A program made the position numbers and the translations under genes. Under the pieces are notes generated by a model that was given only the letters and a program-made list of their open reading frames with translations, made no database searches and had not been told where the DNA came from. From the NCBI GenBank assembly GCA_964527565.1, contig CAZGOY010000009.1, positions 28,806 to 92,805 on the forward strand: DNA of 64,000 nt. The letters run 5' to 3'. The stretch is from JAGXQV01 sp964527565. GTDB taxonomy: Bacteria > Pseudomonadota > Gammaproteobacteria > Burkholderiales > Sulfuricellaceae. This document shows, in pieces, positions 17,874 to 25,982 of the stretch (its first letter is position 1; the number at the start of each line of letters is the position of its first letter).

Positions 17874-18344
17874 ATGAAAGCGTATCGGCAATCCGGCTTT
17901 ACCTTGATCGAGATGGTGGCGGTGATCATCATCCTGGCGATCATGGCGGCAACCGCGCTGCCCAAGTTCGTCAATCTTTCGCAGGATGCGCGCCTGGCCT
18001 CCATCAACGGCCTGGCCGGCGGCCTGCGCTCGGCGGCGGCGCTGGCGAAATCGCAATGGCTGGTAGCACAAAGCGCCAATCAAACCTATGTTTCGATGGG
18101 TGCCATCAGGGTGACGGTGTTCAATGCCATGACTCCAGGCTCCACACCCAATATTCTGGGTTACCCGACCGCTACCCACCCCGGCATCGTGCTGGCGCTC
18201 GACAATACCAGCGGCTATGAAAGCAGCGCGTTCGGTCTGGGCTGGCGTTTCGCGCCGATCGGCGTCGTCACTTCGGCCACCTGCTATGCCGACTATGTTT
18301 CCGGCGTCGTGACCGTCTCTGCCACCACGCTGGGTTGCACCTGA
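17874..18344 (+). CDS. Type IV prepilin, second MSHA-type pilin
   Basis: A 156-residue prepilin. The start at 17874 follows GGGGAAC; leader MKAYRQSG|FTLIEMVAVI. The first 75 mature residues are nearly the same as in the preceding pilin, including ALPKF and LxGGLRSAxALxKxxWLVAQS, while the C-terminal half differs. Cysteines in ATCYADYV and at the end (LGCT) would form the usual loop. It arose by gene duplication and would be glycosylated or assembled with the first pilin. Confidence 0.9.
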   Translation: MKAYRQSGFTLIEMVAVIIILAIMAATALPKFVNLSQDARLASINGLAGGLRSAAALAKSQWLVAQSANQTYVSMGAIRVTVFNAMTPGSTPNILGYPTATHPGIVLALDNTSGYESSAFGLGWRFAPIGVVTSATCYADYVSGVVTVSATTLGCT

Positions 18345-18363
18345 TTTTTTCGATAGGATTCAG

Positions 18364-18582
18364 ATGGCACTGATCAATTGCCCGGAATGCAGCAACAAAG
18401 TGAGCGAACTGGCCGACCGTTGCCCCCACTGCGGGGCGCCGGTGGCCATGCGCAACCTGATCGGCAGCACGCCGACACAGACCGTCATCAACATCATCAC
18501 GATCATCGTGCTGATGTTGCTGGTGGCAATCCTGCTGTACATTGGCGTCTACCTGCCCTTGCACCAGAGGGGTGGCGTGTGA
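18364..18582 (+). CDS. Zinc-ribbon membrane protein
   Basis: A 72-residue protein: an N-terminal zinc ribbon with CPEC (residues 6-9) and CPHCG (21-25), then one membrane helix (VINIITIIVLMLLVAILLYIG). The ribbon would face the cytoplasm. AGGATTCAG precedes the start. The next gene begins right at its stop, so the two are probably translated together. Function unknown. Confidence 0.75.
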   Translation: MALINCPECSNKVSELADRCPHCGAPVAMRNLIGSTPTQTVINIITIIVLMLLVAILLYIGVYLPLHQRGGV

Positions 18583-18999
18583 GTGCAGGCGCTTGAATTC
18601 ATGCCGATAGACCACAAATACCTGCCCTATTTCGAAAATGTCATCGCCAAGGGCGAGCGGCAGGGCGAAAAAACCCTCACGCTATGCTTTCATTGCGTGT
18701 CGTCGCGCTTGTTCACCTGGTTGCACCCCAGCGGCTTCGGCGAGAAGGATTACCGCCCCATTGACGTGATTGATCTGGAGGTCAAGGAAGAAAGCCGCCG
18801 CAACCAGACCAACCAGCGCATCGCCCGCATTTTCTGCCTGCATCTCAAGACCTTCATCCCGCAGGCGGAATATCTGGACGAGTGCCGATTCTTCATGACC
18901 CCCTCGCAGTACGATTACAAGAAGGCCGAGAAGCTCAAGGCGGCAAATTTTGCCGCTGGCCATGAGAACGAAACCAGAGAAAACACGCCTCCTTCTTGA
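18583..18999 (+). CDS. Conserved-looking hypothetical protein
   Basis: A 138-residue soluble protein that starts with GTG directly after the stop of the zinc-ribbon gene; an ATG six codons in (MPIDHKYLPYF) is an alternative. It has no signal peptide or membrane segment, and is rich in aromatic and charged residues. I do not recognise it. The C-terminal 15 residues are polar and probably disordered. Confidence 0.6.
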   Translation: MQALEFMPIDHKYLPYFENVIAKGERQGEKTLTLCFHCVSSRLFTWLHPSGFGEKDYRPIDVIDLEVKEESRRNQTNQRIARIFCLHLKTFIPQAEYLDECRFFMTPSQYDYKKAEKLKAANFAAGHENETRENTPPS

Positions 19000-19029
19000 C
19001 TTCTGCCTTGCCTGGAGTAGATTTGCAGC

Positions 19030-19296
19030 ATGAGCGCCATTACTTTCGATACCCTGAAATTCACCAAGACCCTTGAAAAGGCGGGCGTGCCTTCCACGCA
19101 AGCGGAGGCGTTTGCCGAAGCGTTCAAGGATGCCAGCAGTGATGCCGAAATCGCCACGCGCAAGGATGTTGCACTGGCCGTGGCTGAAATCAAGACCGAA
19201 ATTGCCACCCTCAAGGGGGATGTCAACCTTGTCAAGTGGATGTTGGGTGCCGTGCTGGCCATCGCCTTGGCAAACTTCGCCAAACAATTCTTCTGA
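19030..19296 (+). CDS. DUF1640-like coiled-coil protein with C-terminal anchor
   Basis: An 88-residue protein starting MSAITFDTLKFTKTLEKAGVPSTQAEAFAEAF, which is the typical opening of DUF1640/CCDC90-like bacterial proteins. Residues 35-68 should form a coiled coil (KDVALAVAEIKTEIATLKGDV), and the C-terminus is one membrane helix. In mitochondria related proteins are coiled-coil membrane proteins; the bacterial role is unknown. Confidence 0.75.
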   Translation: MSAITFDTLKFTKTLEKAGVPSTQAEAFAEAFKDASSDAEIATRKDVALAVAEIKTEIATLKGDVNLVKWMLGAVLAIALANFAKQFF

Positions 19297-19308
19297 TCTG
19301 CCCTTCCC

Positions 19309-19464
19309 GTGAACATTGAAACTCTGGGCTATGCGCAAGCAACCGCCTTGCTTAATTGCCTGCTGGATGTGGTGCGTGATGATGCGCGACACCCGCTGTA
19401 TTCATTGCTGTCCGTTGTCGGTGATCTGATCGAGGCCTATGAAATAGATCATGAGCCTTTGTAG
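19309..19464 (+). pseudogene. Short HigA-antitoxin-like fragment
   Basis: A 51-codon frame from GTG 19309 to TAG 19464. Its ending, HPLYSLLSVVGDLIEAYE, resembles the N-terminal region of HigA antitoxins, in which a phrase like PLxxLLxxxGxLIxxYE is usual. The helix-turn-helix that should follow is missing, as the frame stops and mtnA begins 12 bases later. It may be a remnant, or a tiny intact protein. The similarity is judged by eye only. Confidence 0.4.
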
Positions 19465-19476
19465 CCTCGTTTTGAT

Positions 19477-20514
19477 ATGAACATCGAAACCCTGCGCTTC
19501 CGCGCTGGCCGCCTGGAAATGATCGACCAGCGTGTGCTGCCCGCGCGCTTCGAATATCTTCCCTACGATTCCGCTGAAGGTGTGGCGGAGGGCATTCGTG
19601 CCATGGTGGTGCGCGGCGCGCCGGCCATCGGCTGCGCGGCGGCCTACGGCGTGGCGCTGGAGGCGCAGCGTTTGCAGAATCAGCCCGCCGCCGCTTTTGC
19701 CGCCGGGTTGGAGGCCGGGCTGGCGCTGCTGGCGGCCAGCCGCCCCACAGCGGTCAACCTGTTCTGGGCACTGGAGCGCGTGCGCCGGGTGTGGCGCGCC
19801 TGTGCAAGCGCTACGCCTACCGCCATTGCCGCCCGACTGCTCGAAGAAGCCCATGAAATCCTTGCCGAGGACATCCGCATCAATCGCGCCATGGGCGCGC
19901 ACGGCGCGGCGTTGTTGCCGGATGGCGCGCGCGTGCTGACGCACTGCAACGCCGGGGCGCTGGCGACGGCGGGCTGGGGCACCGCGCTGGGGGTGATCCG
20001 TTCGGCGGTGGCGGCAGGCAAGAAAATTTCGCTGATTGCCGACGAAACCCGCCCCTTCCTGCAAGGCGCGCGCCTCACCGCCTGGGAGATGGTGCAGGAG
20101 CAGATTCCCGTGACCCTGATTACCGACAACATGGCCGGCCACCTGATGGCGCGCGGCGAGGTGGACGCGGTGGTGGTGGGCACCGACCGCGTTGCCGCCA
20201 ACGGCGATGTCGCCAACAAGATCGGCACCTACATGGTGGCCGTGCTGGCGCGCCGCCACCATATCCCTTTCTATGTCGCCTGCCCGCTTTCCACTATCGA
20301 TCTGGCTATCGCCAGTGGTGCGGATATCCCTATCGAGGAGCGCGACGGCGCCGAAGTAACCGGCTTCCGCGAGTGCCAGTGGGCAGCGCAGGGCGTTGAA
20401 ATCCGCAACCCGGCTTTCGACATCACACCGGCGGAGCTGGTGAGCGGCCTGATTACCGAAAAAGGCGTGGTGTTGCAGCCGGACCGCGAGAAAGTGGCGC
20501 AACTGTTCCGCTAG
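19477..20514 (+). CDS. mtnA: S-methyl-5-thioribose-1-phosphate isomerase
   Basis: MtnA converts methylthioribose 1-phosphate to methylthioribulose 1-phosphate in the methionine salvage pathway. The 345-residue length is normal. Motifs seen: VVRGAPAIGCAAAYG, THCNAGALATAGWGTALGVI with the catalytic Cys, TDNMAGHLM, and GTDRVAANGDVANKIGTY with the catalytic Asp. No other salvage gene is in the window. Confidence 0.95.
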   Translation: MNIETLRFRAGRLEMIDQRVLPARFEYLPYDSAEGVAEGIRAMVVRGAPAIGCAAAYGVALEAQRLQNQPAAAFAAGLEAGLALLAASRPTAVNLFWALERVRRVWRACASATPTAIAARLLEEAHEILAEDIRINRAMGAHGAALLPDGARVLTHCNAGALATAGWGTALGVIRSAVAAGKKISLIADETRPFLQGARLTAWEMVQEQIPVTLITDNMAGHLMARGEVDAVVVGTDRVAANGDVANKIGTYMVAVLARRHHIPFYVACPLSTIDLAIASGADIPIEERDGAEVTGFRECQWAAQGVEIRNPAFDITPAELVSGLITEKGVVLQPDREKVAQLFR

Positions 20515-20564
20515 CGCAGGCTCCGGGCCGGAATTTCGGCTACAGCGCCTTAAGCAGAACATTC

Positions 20565-20690
20565 CATAAAAACGCTGCCTTGCCGGTAGGAGGGGCCTTG
20601 GCCCCGAGTCTTTCCGTTCGGTTGCGGGAAGGTCAAAACTCGGGGCCAAGGCCCCTCCTACAGGGTTGGGTGGGATTTATGAAATATCCG
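20565..20690. repeat. Dispersed palindromic repeat, copy B
   Basis: A perfect 23-base inverted repeat with arms at 20586-20608 and 20639-20661. Each arm holds the inner palindrome GGGGCCTTGGCCCC, and the loop is 30 bases. The same element, inverted, is at 7817-7965. Here it fills the gap between the convergent mtnA and pstS genes, and could act as a bidirectional transcription barrier, though T-runs are lacking. Confidence 0.8.
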
Positions 20691-20705
20691 AGTTAAAACA
20701 ACTTG

Positions 20706-21749
20706 TTACTTGTAAACCGGCTTGCCGTCCTTGCTCTTGATCTGGGCCTTCCAGGCGCTTTGTATCAGCTTGACGACATTATCCGGCATCGGCACGTAGT
20801 CCAGTTCCGCCGCCATTTTGGCGCCGTTGCTGAAGGCCCAGTCGAAGAATTTGAGCACTTCACGGGCCTGTTCCGGCTTGGCCTGGCTTTTGTGCATCAG
20901 GATGAAGCTGGCACCGGTGATCGGCCAACTGGCTTTGCCGGGCTGGTCGGTGAGGATTTCATAGAAGCCGGGTGCCTTTTCCCAGTTGGCGTTGGCGGCG
21001 GCGGCCATAAAACTATCGTCGTTGGCGGCAACGAACTGGCCGTCCCGGTTCTGCAGCAGCACCACGCTCATTTTGTTCTGCTTGGCGAAGGCGGATTCGA
21101 CATAGCCGATGGACCCCCTGATCTGCTTGACGAAATTGGCCACGCCCTCGTTGCCTTTGCCGCCCGTGCCCACCGGCCAGGCGACGGAGGAGTGATTGCC
21201 GACTTTGGCCTGCCATTCCGGGCTGACCCTGGACAGATAATGGGTGAAAACAAAGGTGGTGCCGGAGCCGTCGGAACGGTGCACGATGGCGATGCCCTGG
21301 GCGGGCAGGTTAAGCCCAGGGTTCAGCGCGGCGATGGCCGGGTCGTTCCATTTCTTGATCTTGCCGAGAAAGATGTCCGCCAGCAGTGGGGCGTTGAGCT
21401 TCAACTGGTTGTTTTCGATGCCCTTGACGTTGATCACCGGCACCACTCCCCCCATGATGGCAGGAAACTGCATCAGCCCCTGTTTTTCCAGTTCGTCGAA
21501 CTTGAGCGGCTTGTCGGAGGCGCCGAAATCGACGGTGCGCGCCTTGATCTGTTTGATACCGCCTCCCGAACCGATGGACTGGTAATTCATGCCGATGCCG
21601 GTCTGGTTTTTGTAGGCTTCGGCCCATTTGGCGTAAACCGGGTAGGGGAAGGTCGCGCCGGCGCCGGTAATGTCGGCGGCCAGCGCGGCAGCGGCAAAAC
21701 CGGCAGCCATAACGGTGGCGGCCAGGGTCTGGACAAGGCGGTATCTCAC
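20706..21749 (-). CDS. pstS: Phosphate ABC transporter substrate-binding protein PstS
   Basis: A 347-residue periplasmic phosphate-binding protein. The start is the GTG at 21749, which has CCAGGAG upstream and opens a proper signal peptide (VRYRLVQTLAATVM, cleaved near AALA). Binding-site motifs are GAGATFPYPVYAKW, YQSIGSGGG, FGASDKPL and HRSDGSGTTFVFT. It is transcribed away from the rest of the pst genes, from a -10 box TATAAT at 21777-21782 (minus strand) next to the shared Pho box. Confidence 0.95.
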   Translation of the reverse strand: MRYRLVQTLAATVMAAGFAAAALAADITGAGATFPYPVYAKWAEAYKNQTGIGMNYQSIGSGGGIKQIKARTVDFGASDKPLKFDELEKQGLMQFPAIMGGVVPVINVKGIENNQLKLNAPLLADIFLGKIKKWNDPAIAALNPGLNLPAQGIAIVHRSDGSGTTFVFTHYLSRVSPEWQAKVGNHSSVAWPVGTGGKGNEGVANFVKQIRGSIGYVESAFAKQNKMSVVLLQNRDGQFVAANDDSFMAAAANANWEKAPGFYEILTDQPGKASWPITGASFILMHKSQAKPEQAREVLKFFDWAFSNGAKMAAELDYVPMPDNVVKLIQSAWKAQIKSKDGKPVYK

Positions 21750-21776
21750 GGGCTGCTCCTGGAAACTTGATGGGGG

Positions 21777-21782
21777 ATTATA
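21777..21782 (-). promoter_or_regulatory. -10 box of the minus-strand pstS
   Basis: Perfect TATAAT on the minus strand, 28 bases before the GTG start. The -35 position has no good hexamer and falls at the edge of the Pho box, as in activator-dependent promoters. Confidence 0.55.
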
Positions 21783-21802
21783 GCTTGCCGACGTATCGGC
21801 AG

Positions 21803-21835
21803 TGTCACGAATCTGTAACACAGCGTCCCTAGAAT
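21803..21835 (+). promoter_or_regulatory. Pho box and -10 of the second phosphate-binding gene
   Basis: TGTCAC (21803-21808) and TGTAAC (21814-21819) are direct half-sites 11 bases apart, the spacing of PhoB boxes. TAGAAT at 21830-21835 follows ten bases later, the usual place for the -10 hexamer of a PhoB-activated promoter. On the other strand the same half-sites read GTTACA and GTGACA, so the box may also serve the divergent pstS. Confidence 0.65.
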
Positions 21836-21917
21836 GCGAGGCTGATTGTTCGGCGGCGCAGGCTGTCACTACGCCGCGATTCGTTTCTCCCTTTTAATAT
21901 CCAAGGAGTCAGAAAGC

Positions 21918-22904
21918 ATGCATCTGAAGAAAATCATTGTGGCGCTCGGCCTTGCCGCCGGTTCCGCCTTTATTGCGCAAAGCGCCCTGGCGCAAGCGGT
22001 CAAGGTCGATTCGAACCTGCCCACTTATCAAAAGGCCAGCGGCGTTTCCGGCAATTTCACCAGCGTCGGTTCCGACACGCTGAACAACCTCATGACGCTG
22101 TGGGCGGAAACCTACAAGCGCAACTACCCTAACGTCAATATCCAGATCCAGGGCGCCGGTTCATCCACTGCGCCCCCCGCGCTGATCGAAGGCGCCGCCA
22201 ACTTCGGCCCGATGAGCCGCATGATGAACGCCAAGGAAATCGAAGCCTTCGAGAAGAAGCACGGCTACAAGCCGACGCCCGTGCCGGTGGCCATCGATGC
22301 ACTGGCGGTGTACGTCAACAAGGACAATCCGATCAAGGGGCTGTCGATTCCCCAGGTGGATGCGATTTTCTCCGCCACGCGCAAGTGCGGCGGCGCTGCC
22401 GACATCAGTAAATGGGGCCAGGTGGGCATGAGCGGCGAATGGGCCAGCCGCGACATCGCGCTGTATGGCCGCAATTCGGTGTCCGGCACCTACGGTTATT
22501 ACAAGGAAAAAGCCTTGTGCAAGGGCGACTTCAAGCGCAACGTCGCCGAGCAGCCCGGCTCCGCCTCGGTGGTGCAAAGCGTGACTGGCCAGCTTAACGC
22601 CATCGGCTATTCCGGCATCGGCTACAAGACCTCCGGCGTGCGCGCCCTGCCGCTGTCCAGCAAGGACGGCCAGCCCTTCGTTGAGGCCGATGCCAAGCAT
22701 GCGCTGGACGGCACCTATCCGCTTTCCCGCGTGCTCTACGTTTACGTGAACAAGCGCCCGAATCAGCCGCTCCAGCCGCTGGAGCGCGAGTTCGTCAAGT
22801 TGGTGCTGTCGCAGGAAGGCCAGGAAGTGGTGGTCAAGGACGGCTTCGTGCCGATGCCCGCCGCCATGGCGAAAAAAGCGCTGACCGATCTGGGCATCCA
22901 GTAA
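21918..22904 (+). CDS. PstS-family phosphate-binding protein, second type
   Basis: A 328-residue periplasmic protein. AAGGAGT precedes the ATG at 21918; the signal peptide ends in SALAQA. It belongs to the PBP-like PstS family (SVGSDTLNNLMTLWAETYKRNYPNV, GAGSSTAPPALIEGAANFGPMSR, YGRNSVSGTYGYYKE). It is much diverged from the divergent pstS gene and is the first gene of the block running to pstB. Two binding proteins may differ in affinity, or one may feed the permease and the other sense phosphate. Confidence 0.92.
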   Translation: MHLKKIIVALGLAAGSAFIAQSALAQAVKVDSNLPTYQKASGVSGNFTSVGSDTLNNLMTLWAETYKRNYPNVNIQIQGAGSSTAPPALIEGAANFGPMSRMMNAKEIEAFEKKHGYKPTPVPVAIDALAVYVNKDNPIKGLSIPQVDAIFSATRKCGGAADISKWGQVGMSGEWASRDIALYGRNSVSGTYGYYKEKALCKGDFKRNVAEQPGSASVVQSVTGQLNAIGYSGIGYKTSGVRALPLSSKDGQPFVEADAKHALDGTYPLSRVLYVYVNKRPNQPLQPLEREFVKLVLSQEGQEVVVKDGFVPMPAAMAKKALTDLGIQ

Positions 22905-22976
22905 CACAGTCATGCTGTTCGCCCCGCCGCCGCGTCGCGCGTCGGCGGGGCGAGCGCAACGATGGAGAAATCAACT

Positions 22977-23570
22977 ATGGAATTCATCAAGCAACGCATC
23001 CTGCCTTACGCCCTGGTTTCCGTCCTGGCGTTGGGCACCCTCGCGGGTTGCGCCACCCAGCCCGGCTCCGGCCAGCCTTCGGACACCCGGAGCGCCGCGC
23101 AAGCTGCCGAAAAACAGCATTACTTCCTGGTGCGTCACGAAAGCGGCCGCCTTTACGCCTTTGGCGATGCCAAGAATTACCTCCTGTTCATGGAGAACGG
23201 CGAGGTGCCGTTGACCCGCACTCGTATCGGCGCAGGGCCGAACGGTGAAACCGTGGTTTTCGGCATTACCGGCAAAGAGAGCAAGAGCCTGGACAAGCCT
23301 TCCGCCGGCGAAATGTTCTACGACGGCAAGATGGGTGAGGTGGGCGCCTTTTACGGTGAAGTGTTCAGCGGCGGTCGCTACCACGTCTTCGGCGAATGGC
23401 CGGATTTCAAGGACTATCTGAGTCACAAGGAAATCACCTTCACCTTCACCGAAATCGGTACCGGCCCGAAGGGAGAAACCGTGATTTACGCCCTGAACAA
23501 GAAGACCAAGGACCAGGGCCGTCCGCTGGCGCTGATCGAGGCCTTCAAGACACTGCGGCAAGCCAGGTAA
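22977..23570 (+). CDS. Lipoprotein of unknown function in the pst operon
   Basis: A 197-residue protein with a lipobox (LGTLAGCATQ), so it is a membrane-anchored lipoprotein. The chosen start at 22977 has GGAGA nine bases upstream. The mature part is beta-rich, with a repeat-like YAFGDAKNYLLF and YHVFGEWPDFKDYL. Family not recognised. It lies between the phosphate-binding gene and pstC, after a GC-rich hairpin (about 22935-22965) and before a terminator, so it may be a Pst accessory part or a separate Pho-regulated protein. Confidence 0.75.
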   Translation: MEFIKQRILPYALVSVLALGTLAGCATQPGSGQPSDTRSAAQAAEKQHYFLVRHESGRLYAFGDAKNYLLFMENGEVPLTRTRIGAGPNGETVVFGITGKESKSLDKPSAGEMFYDGKMGEVGAFYGEVFSGGRYHVFGEWPDFKDYLSHKEITFTFTEIGTGPKGETVIYALNKKTKDQGRPLALIEAFKTLRQAR

Positions 23571-23601
23571 GGTGTTCCGGGTGCTCCGTTCCGGCGGGGC
23601 G

Positions 23602-23630
23602 GGGCTGAACCGGCGGTTCAGCCCGTTTTT
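23602..23630 (+). terminator. Intrinsic terminator after the lipoprotein gene
   Basis: GGGCTGAAC-CGGCG-GTTCAGCCC followed by GTTTTT. It separates the binding-protein and lipoprotein genes from pstC, so binding protein can be made in excess over the permease. Confidence 0.85.
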
Positions 23631-23637
23631 ATGTAGG

Positions 23638-23670
23638 CCGATGCCGCAGCGCGGTGTGCTGCGGCATCGG
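23638..23670 (+). promoter_or_regulatory. Strong hairpin in the pstC leader
   Basis: A 13-base-pair perfect stem: CCGATGCCGCAGC at 23638-23650 and its complement at 23658-23670, with a 7-base loop. It ends 14 bases before the pstC ATG and would cover the ribosome binding region. It may limit translation or protect the 5' end of the processed message. No T-run follows. Confidence 0.5.
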
Positions 23671-23684
23671 TAATGCGGTGACTC

Positions 23685-25961
23685 ATGGAAAAGATCGAAA
23701 CCAGCATCAGCAAGGTGGGCGGCCATACCGGCCGCCGCATGGCGAAGGACAAGCTGTTCAAGCACTTGATGACGATTGGCGGCTTGAGCGTCATCATCGC
23801 CATCAGCGCCATCTTTTTCTATCTCGCCAGCGTCGTCGTGCCGATCTTCATGCCGGCGGAAATGGAGGCGTTGAAACGCTTTGCCGTGCCGCGCACCGCG
23901 TCGGAGCAAACGGTCCATCTGACGGCGGAAGAGCAGGCCGAGATCGGCATGCGCCTGTCCGGGGAAGGCGGTGTCAGTTTCTTCGATTTGCGCGACGGGC
24001 GCGTCCTGGCGGAAGAGCGCGTCGCCCTGCCCAGCGGCACGAAAATCACCAGCTTCGCGGCGGGCGACCTGTCGCAGCGCACCGTGGCATATGGGCTTTC
24101 CGACGGGCGCATGCTGGCGGTCGAGCAGGCGTTCACCACGTCTTTCAAGCAGGACTTGGCGGATGCCGCCAAGGACATCCGCACCATCACGCCCGGCCTC
24201 GCCTATCCCCTCGGCAGGACGCCGCTGCTGGTCGATGCCTCCGGCCAGCCGCTCAAGCTGCTGGCCATGCAGCATCACGAAGATGAGGCCAGTGTAGTCG
24301 CGCTCACGGCAGACGGGCGCCTGGTGTTGGCAAGCTTCAAGAGCCAAACCAATCTGCTGACGGGCGAGCGCACCAGCGAGCGCGCCCAGATCGAGCTGCC
24401 GCCGGTCGAGGGCGAAATTACCCAACTGTTGCTGGAAGTAAAGCAGCGCGACCTCTACGTCCTGCATGGCGGCCGCTACGTCAGCCACTACGACCTCATG
24501 AACAAGGACGCGCCGCGCCTGGTGCAGACGGTGGCCCTGGTTCCAGAGGGCGAAAGCATCAGCGCCGCAACCATGCTTAGCGGCGGCTTCTCGCTCGTCG
24601 TCGGCACCAGCAAGGGGAATCTGGCGCAGTGGTTCCAGGTGCGCGATGCCGATAATCAAAACCACCTGACGCACATCCGTTCGTTCAAGGCGATGGCGGG
24701 GCGCGTTACCGCGCTGGCGCCGGAACACTACCGCAAGGGTTTCCTGGCGGGCGACGAAAAGGGCGGCATCGCCCTGTATTACGCCACCTCCCGGCGCCTG
24801 CTGCTCGAACATTCCACCGGCGATGCGCCGGTGCGCATGACGGGTTTCGCGCCGCGCGGCAACGCCATCCTGCTGGAGGCGGGGGACGGCAGCATCGCCA
24901 CGGCGCGCGTGGAAAACGATTACCCCGAGGTGTCCTTCCATTCCTTGTGGCAGAAAGTCTGGTACGAGAGTTACCCGGAGCCGGAATACAACTGGCAGTC
25001 TTCCGCTGCGGTTTCCGATTTCGAGCCCAAGTTCAGCGTTGCCCCGCTCACCTTCGGCACGCTCAAGGCGGCGTTCTACGCCATGCTGGTGGCGGTGCCG
25101 CTGGCGGTGATGGGGGCGATTTTCGCCGCCTATTTCATGTCGCCCAAAATGCGCGGCGTGGTCAAGCCTTCAATCGAGATCATGGAGGCCTTGCCGACGG
25201 TGATTCTCGGTTTTCTCGCCGGTCTGTGGCTGGCGCCCTGGGTGGACAACAATCTGCCGGGCACCCTGATCGCCATTTTCCTGCTGCCGTTCAGCTTCGT
25301 CATCACCGCCTATCTCTGGCACCGGCTGCCGCGCCGCATCAGCGAACGCGTCGGGCCGGGCTGGGAAGCGGCGCTGCTGGTGCCGGTGATTATCGCGGTC
25401 ATTGCCATCGCCATTCAGTTGGGGCATCCCGTCGAGGCGGCCCTGTTCGGCGGCAACATGCCGCATTGGCTGTCCAACGAACTGGGCATTACCTACGAGC
25501 AGCGCAATTCGCTGGTGGTCGGCATCGCCATGGGCTTCGCGGTAATCCCGACAATTTTCTCGATTGCCGAGGATGCGGTGTTCAGCGTGCCCAAGCATCT
25601 GACCACCGGGTCGCTGGCGCTGGGCGCCACGCCCTGGCAGACCTTGTTCTTCGTGGTGCTGCTGACCGCCAGTCCCGGCATTTTCTCGGCGATCATGGTG
25701 GGCATGGGGCGCGCGGTGGGCGAAACCATGATCGTGCTGATGGCCACCGGCAACACGGCGGTGATGGATTTGAGCATCTTCACCGGCTTTCGCACCCTGT
25801 CCGCCAACATCGGCGTGGAAATGCCGGAAGCGGCGGTGGGCACCACCCACTATCGCCTGCTGTTCTTCTCGGCCCTGGTGCTGTTCGCCTTCACTTTCGC
25901 AGTGAATACCGTGGCCGAACTGGTGCGCCAGCGTCTGCGCGAAAAATACAGCTCTCTGTAA
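23685..25961 (+). CDS. pstC: Phosphate ABC transporter permease PstC with long N-terminal domain
   Basis: A 758-residue permease; the E. coli protein has about 320. After a first helix (residues 28-56) comes an extra-membrane domain of some 390 residues with short beta-rich repeats (for instance RVTALAPEHYRKGFLAGDEKGGIALY), reminiscent of a beta-propeller. The permease core starts near residue 455 and has the coupling EAA-type loop around GSLALGATPWQTLFFVVLLTA. Such long PstC forms are known in pseudomonads and betaproteobacteria. pstA follows after 21 bases. Confidence 0.93.
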   Translation: MEKIETSISKVGGHTGRRMAKDKLFKHLMTIGGLSVIIAISAIFFYLASVVVPIFMPAEMEALKRFAVPRTASEQTVHLTAEEQAEIGMRLSGEGGVSFFDLRDGRVLAEERVALPSGTKITSFAAGDLSQRTVAYGLSDGRMLAVEQAFTTSFKQDLADAAKDIRTITPGLAYPLGRTPLLVDASGQPLKLLAMQHHEDEASVVALTADGRLVLASFKSQTNLLTGERTSERAQIELPPVEGEITQLLLEVKQRDLYVLHGGRYVSHYDLMNKDAPRLVQTVALVPEGESISAATMLSGGFSLVVGTSKGNLAQWFQVRDADNQNHLTHIRSFKAMAGRVTALAPEHYRKGFLAGDEKGGIALYYATSRRLLLEHSTGDAPVRMTGFAPRGNAILLEAGDGSIATARVENDYPEVSFHSLWQKVWYESYPEPEYNWQSSAAVSDFEPKFSVAPLTFGTLKAAFYAMLVAVPLAVMGAIFAAYFMSPKMRGVVKPSIEIMEALPTVILGFLAGLWLAPWVDNNLPGTLIAIFLLPFSFVITAYLWHRLPRRISERVGPGWEAALLVPVIIAVIAIAIQLGHPVEAALFGGNMPHWLSNELGITYEQRNSLVVGIAMGFAVIPTIFSIAEDAVFSVPKHLTTGSLALGATPWQTLFFVVLLTASPGIFSAIMVGMGRAVGETMIVLMATGNTAVMDLSIFTGFRTLSANIGVEMPEAAVGTTHYRLLFFSALVLFAFTFAVNTVAELVRQRLREKYSSL

Positions 25962-25982
25962 AGGATAAAAGGATGAATCGGC

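Noticed and set aside
22971..24941. A 656-codon open frame on the minus strand
   Set aside because: It crosses the lipoprotein gene, a terminator and pstC on the other strand, and has no family features.
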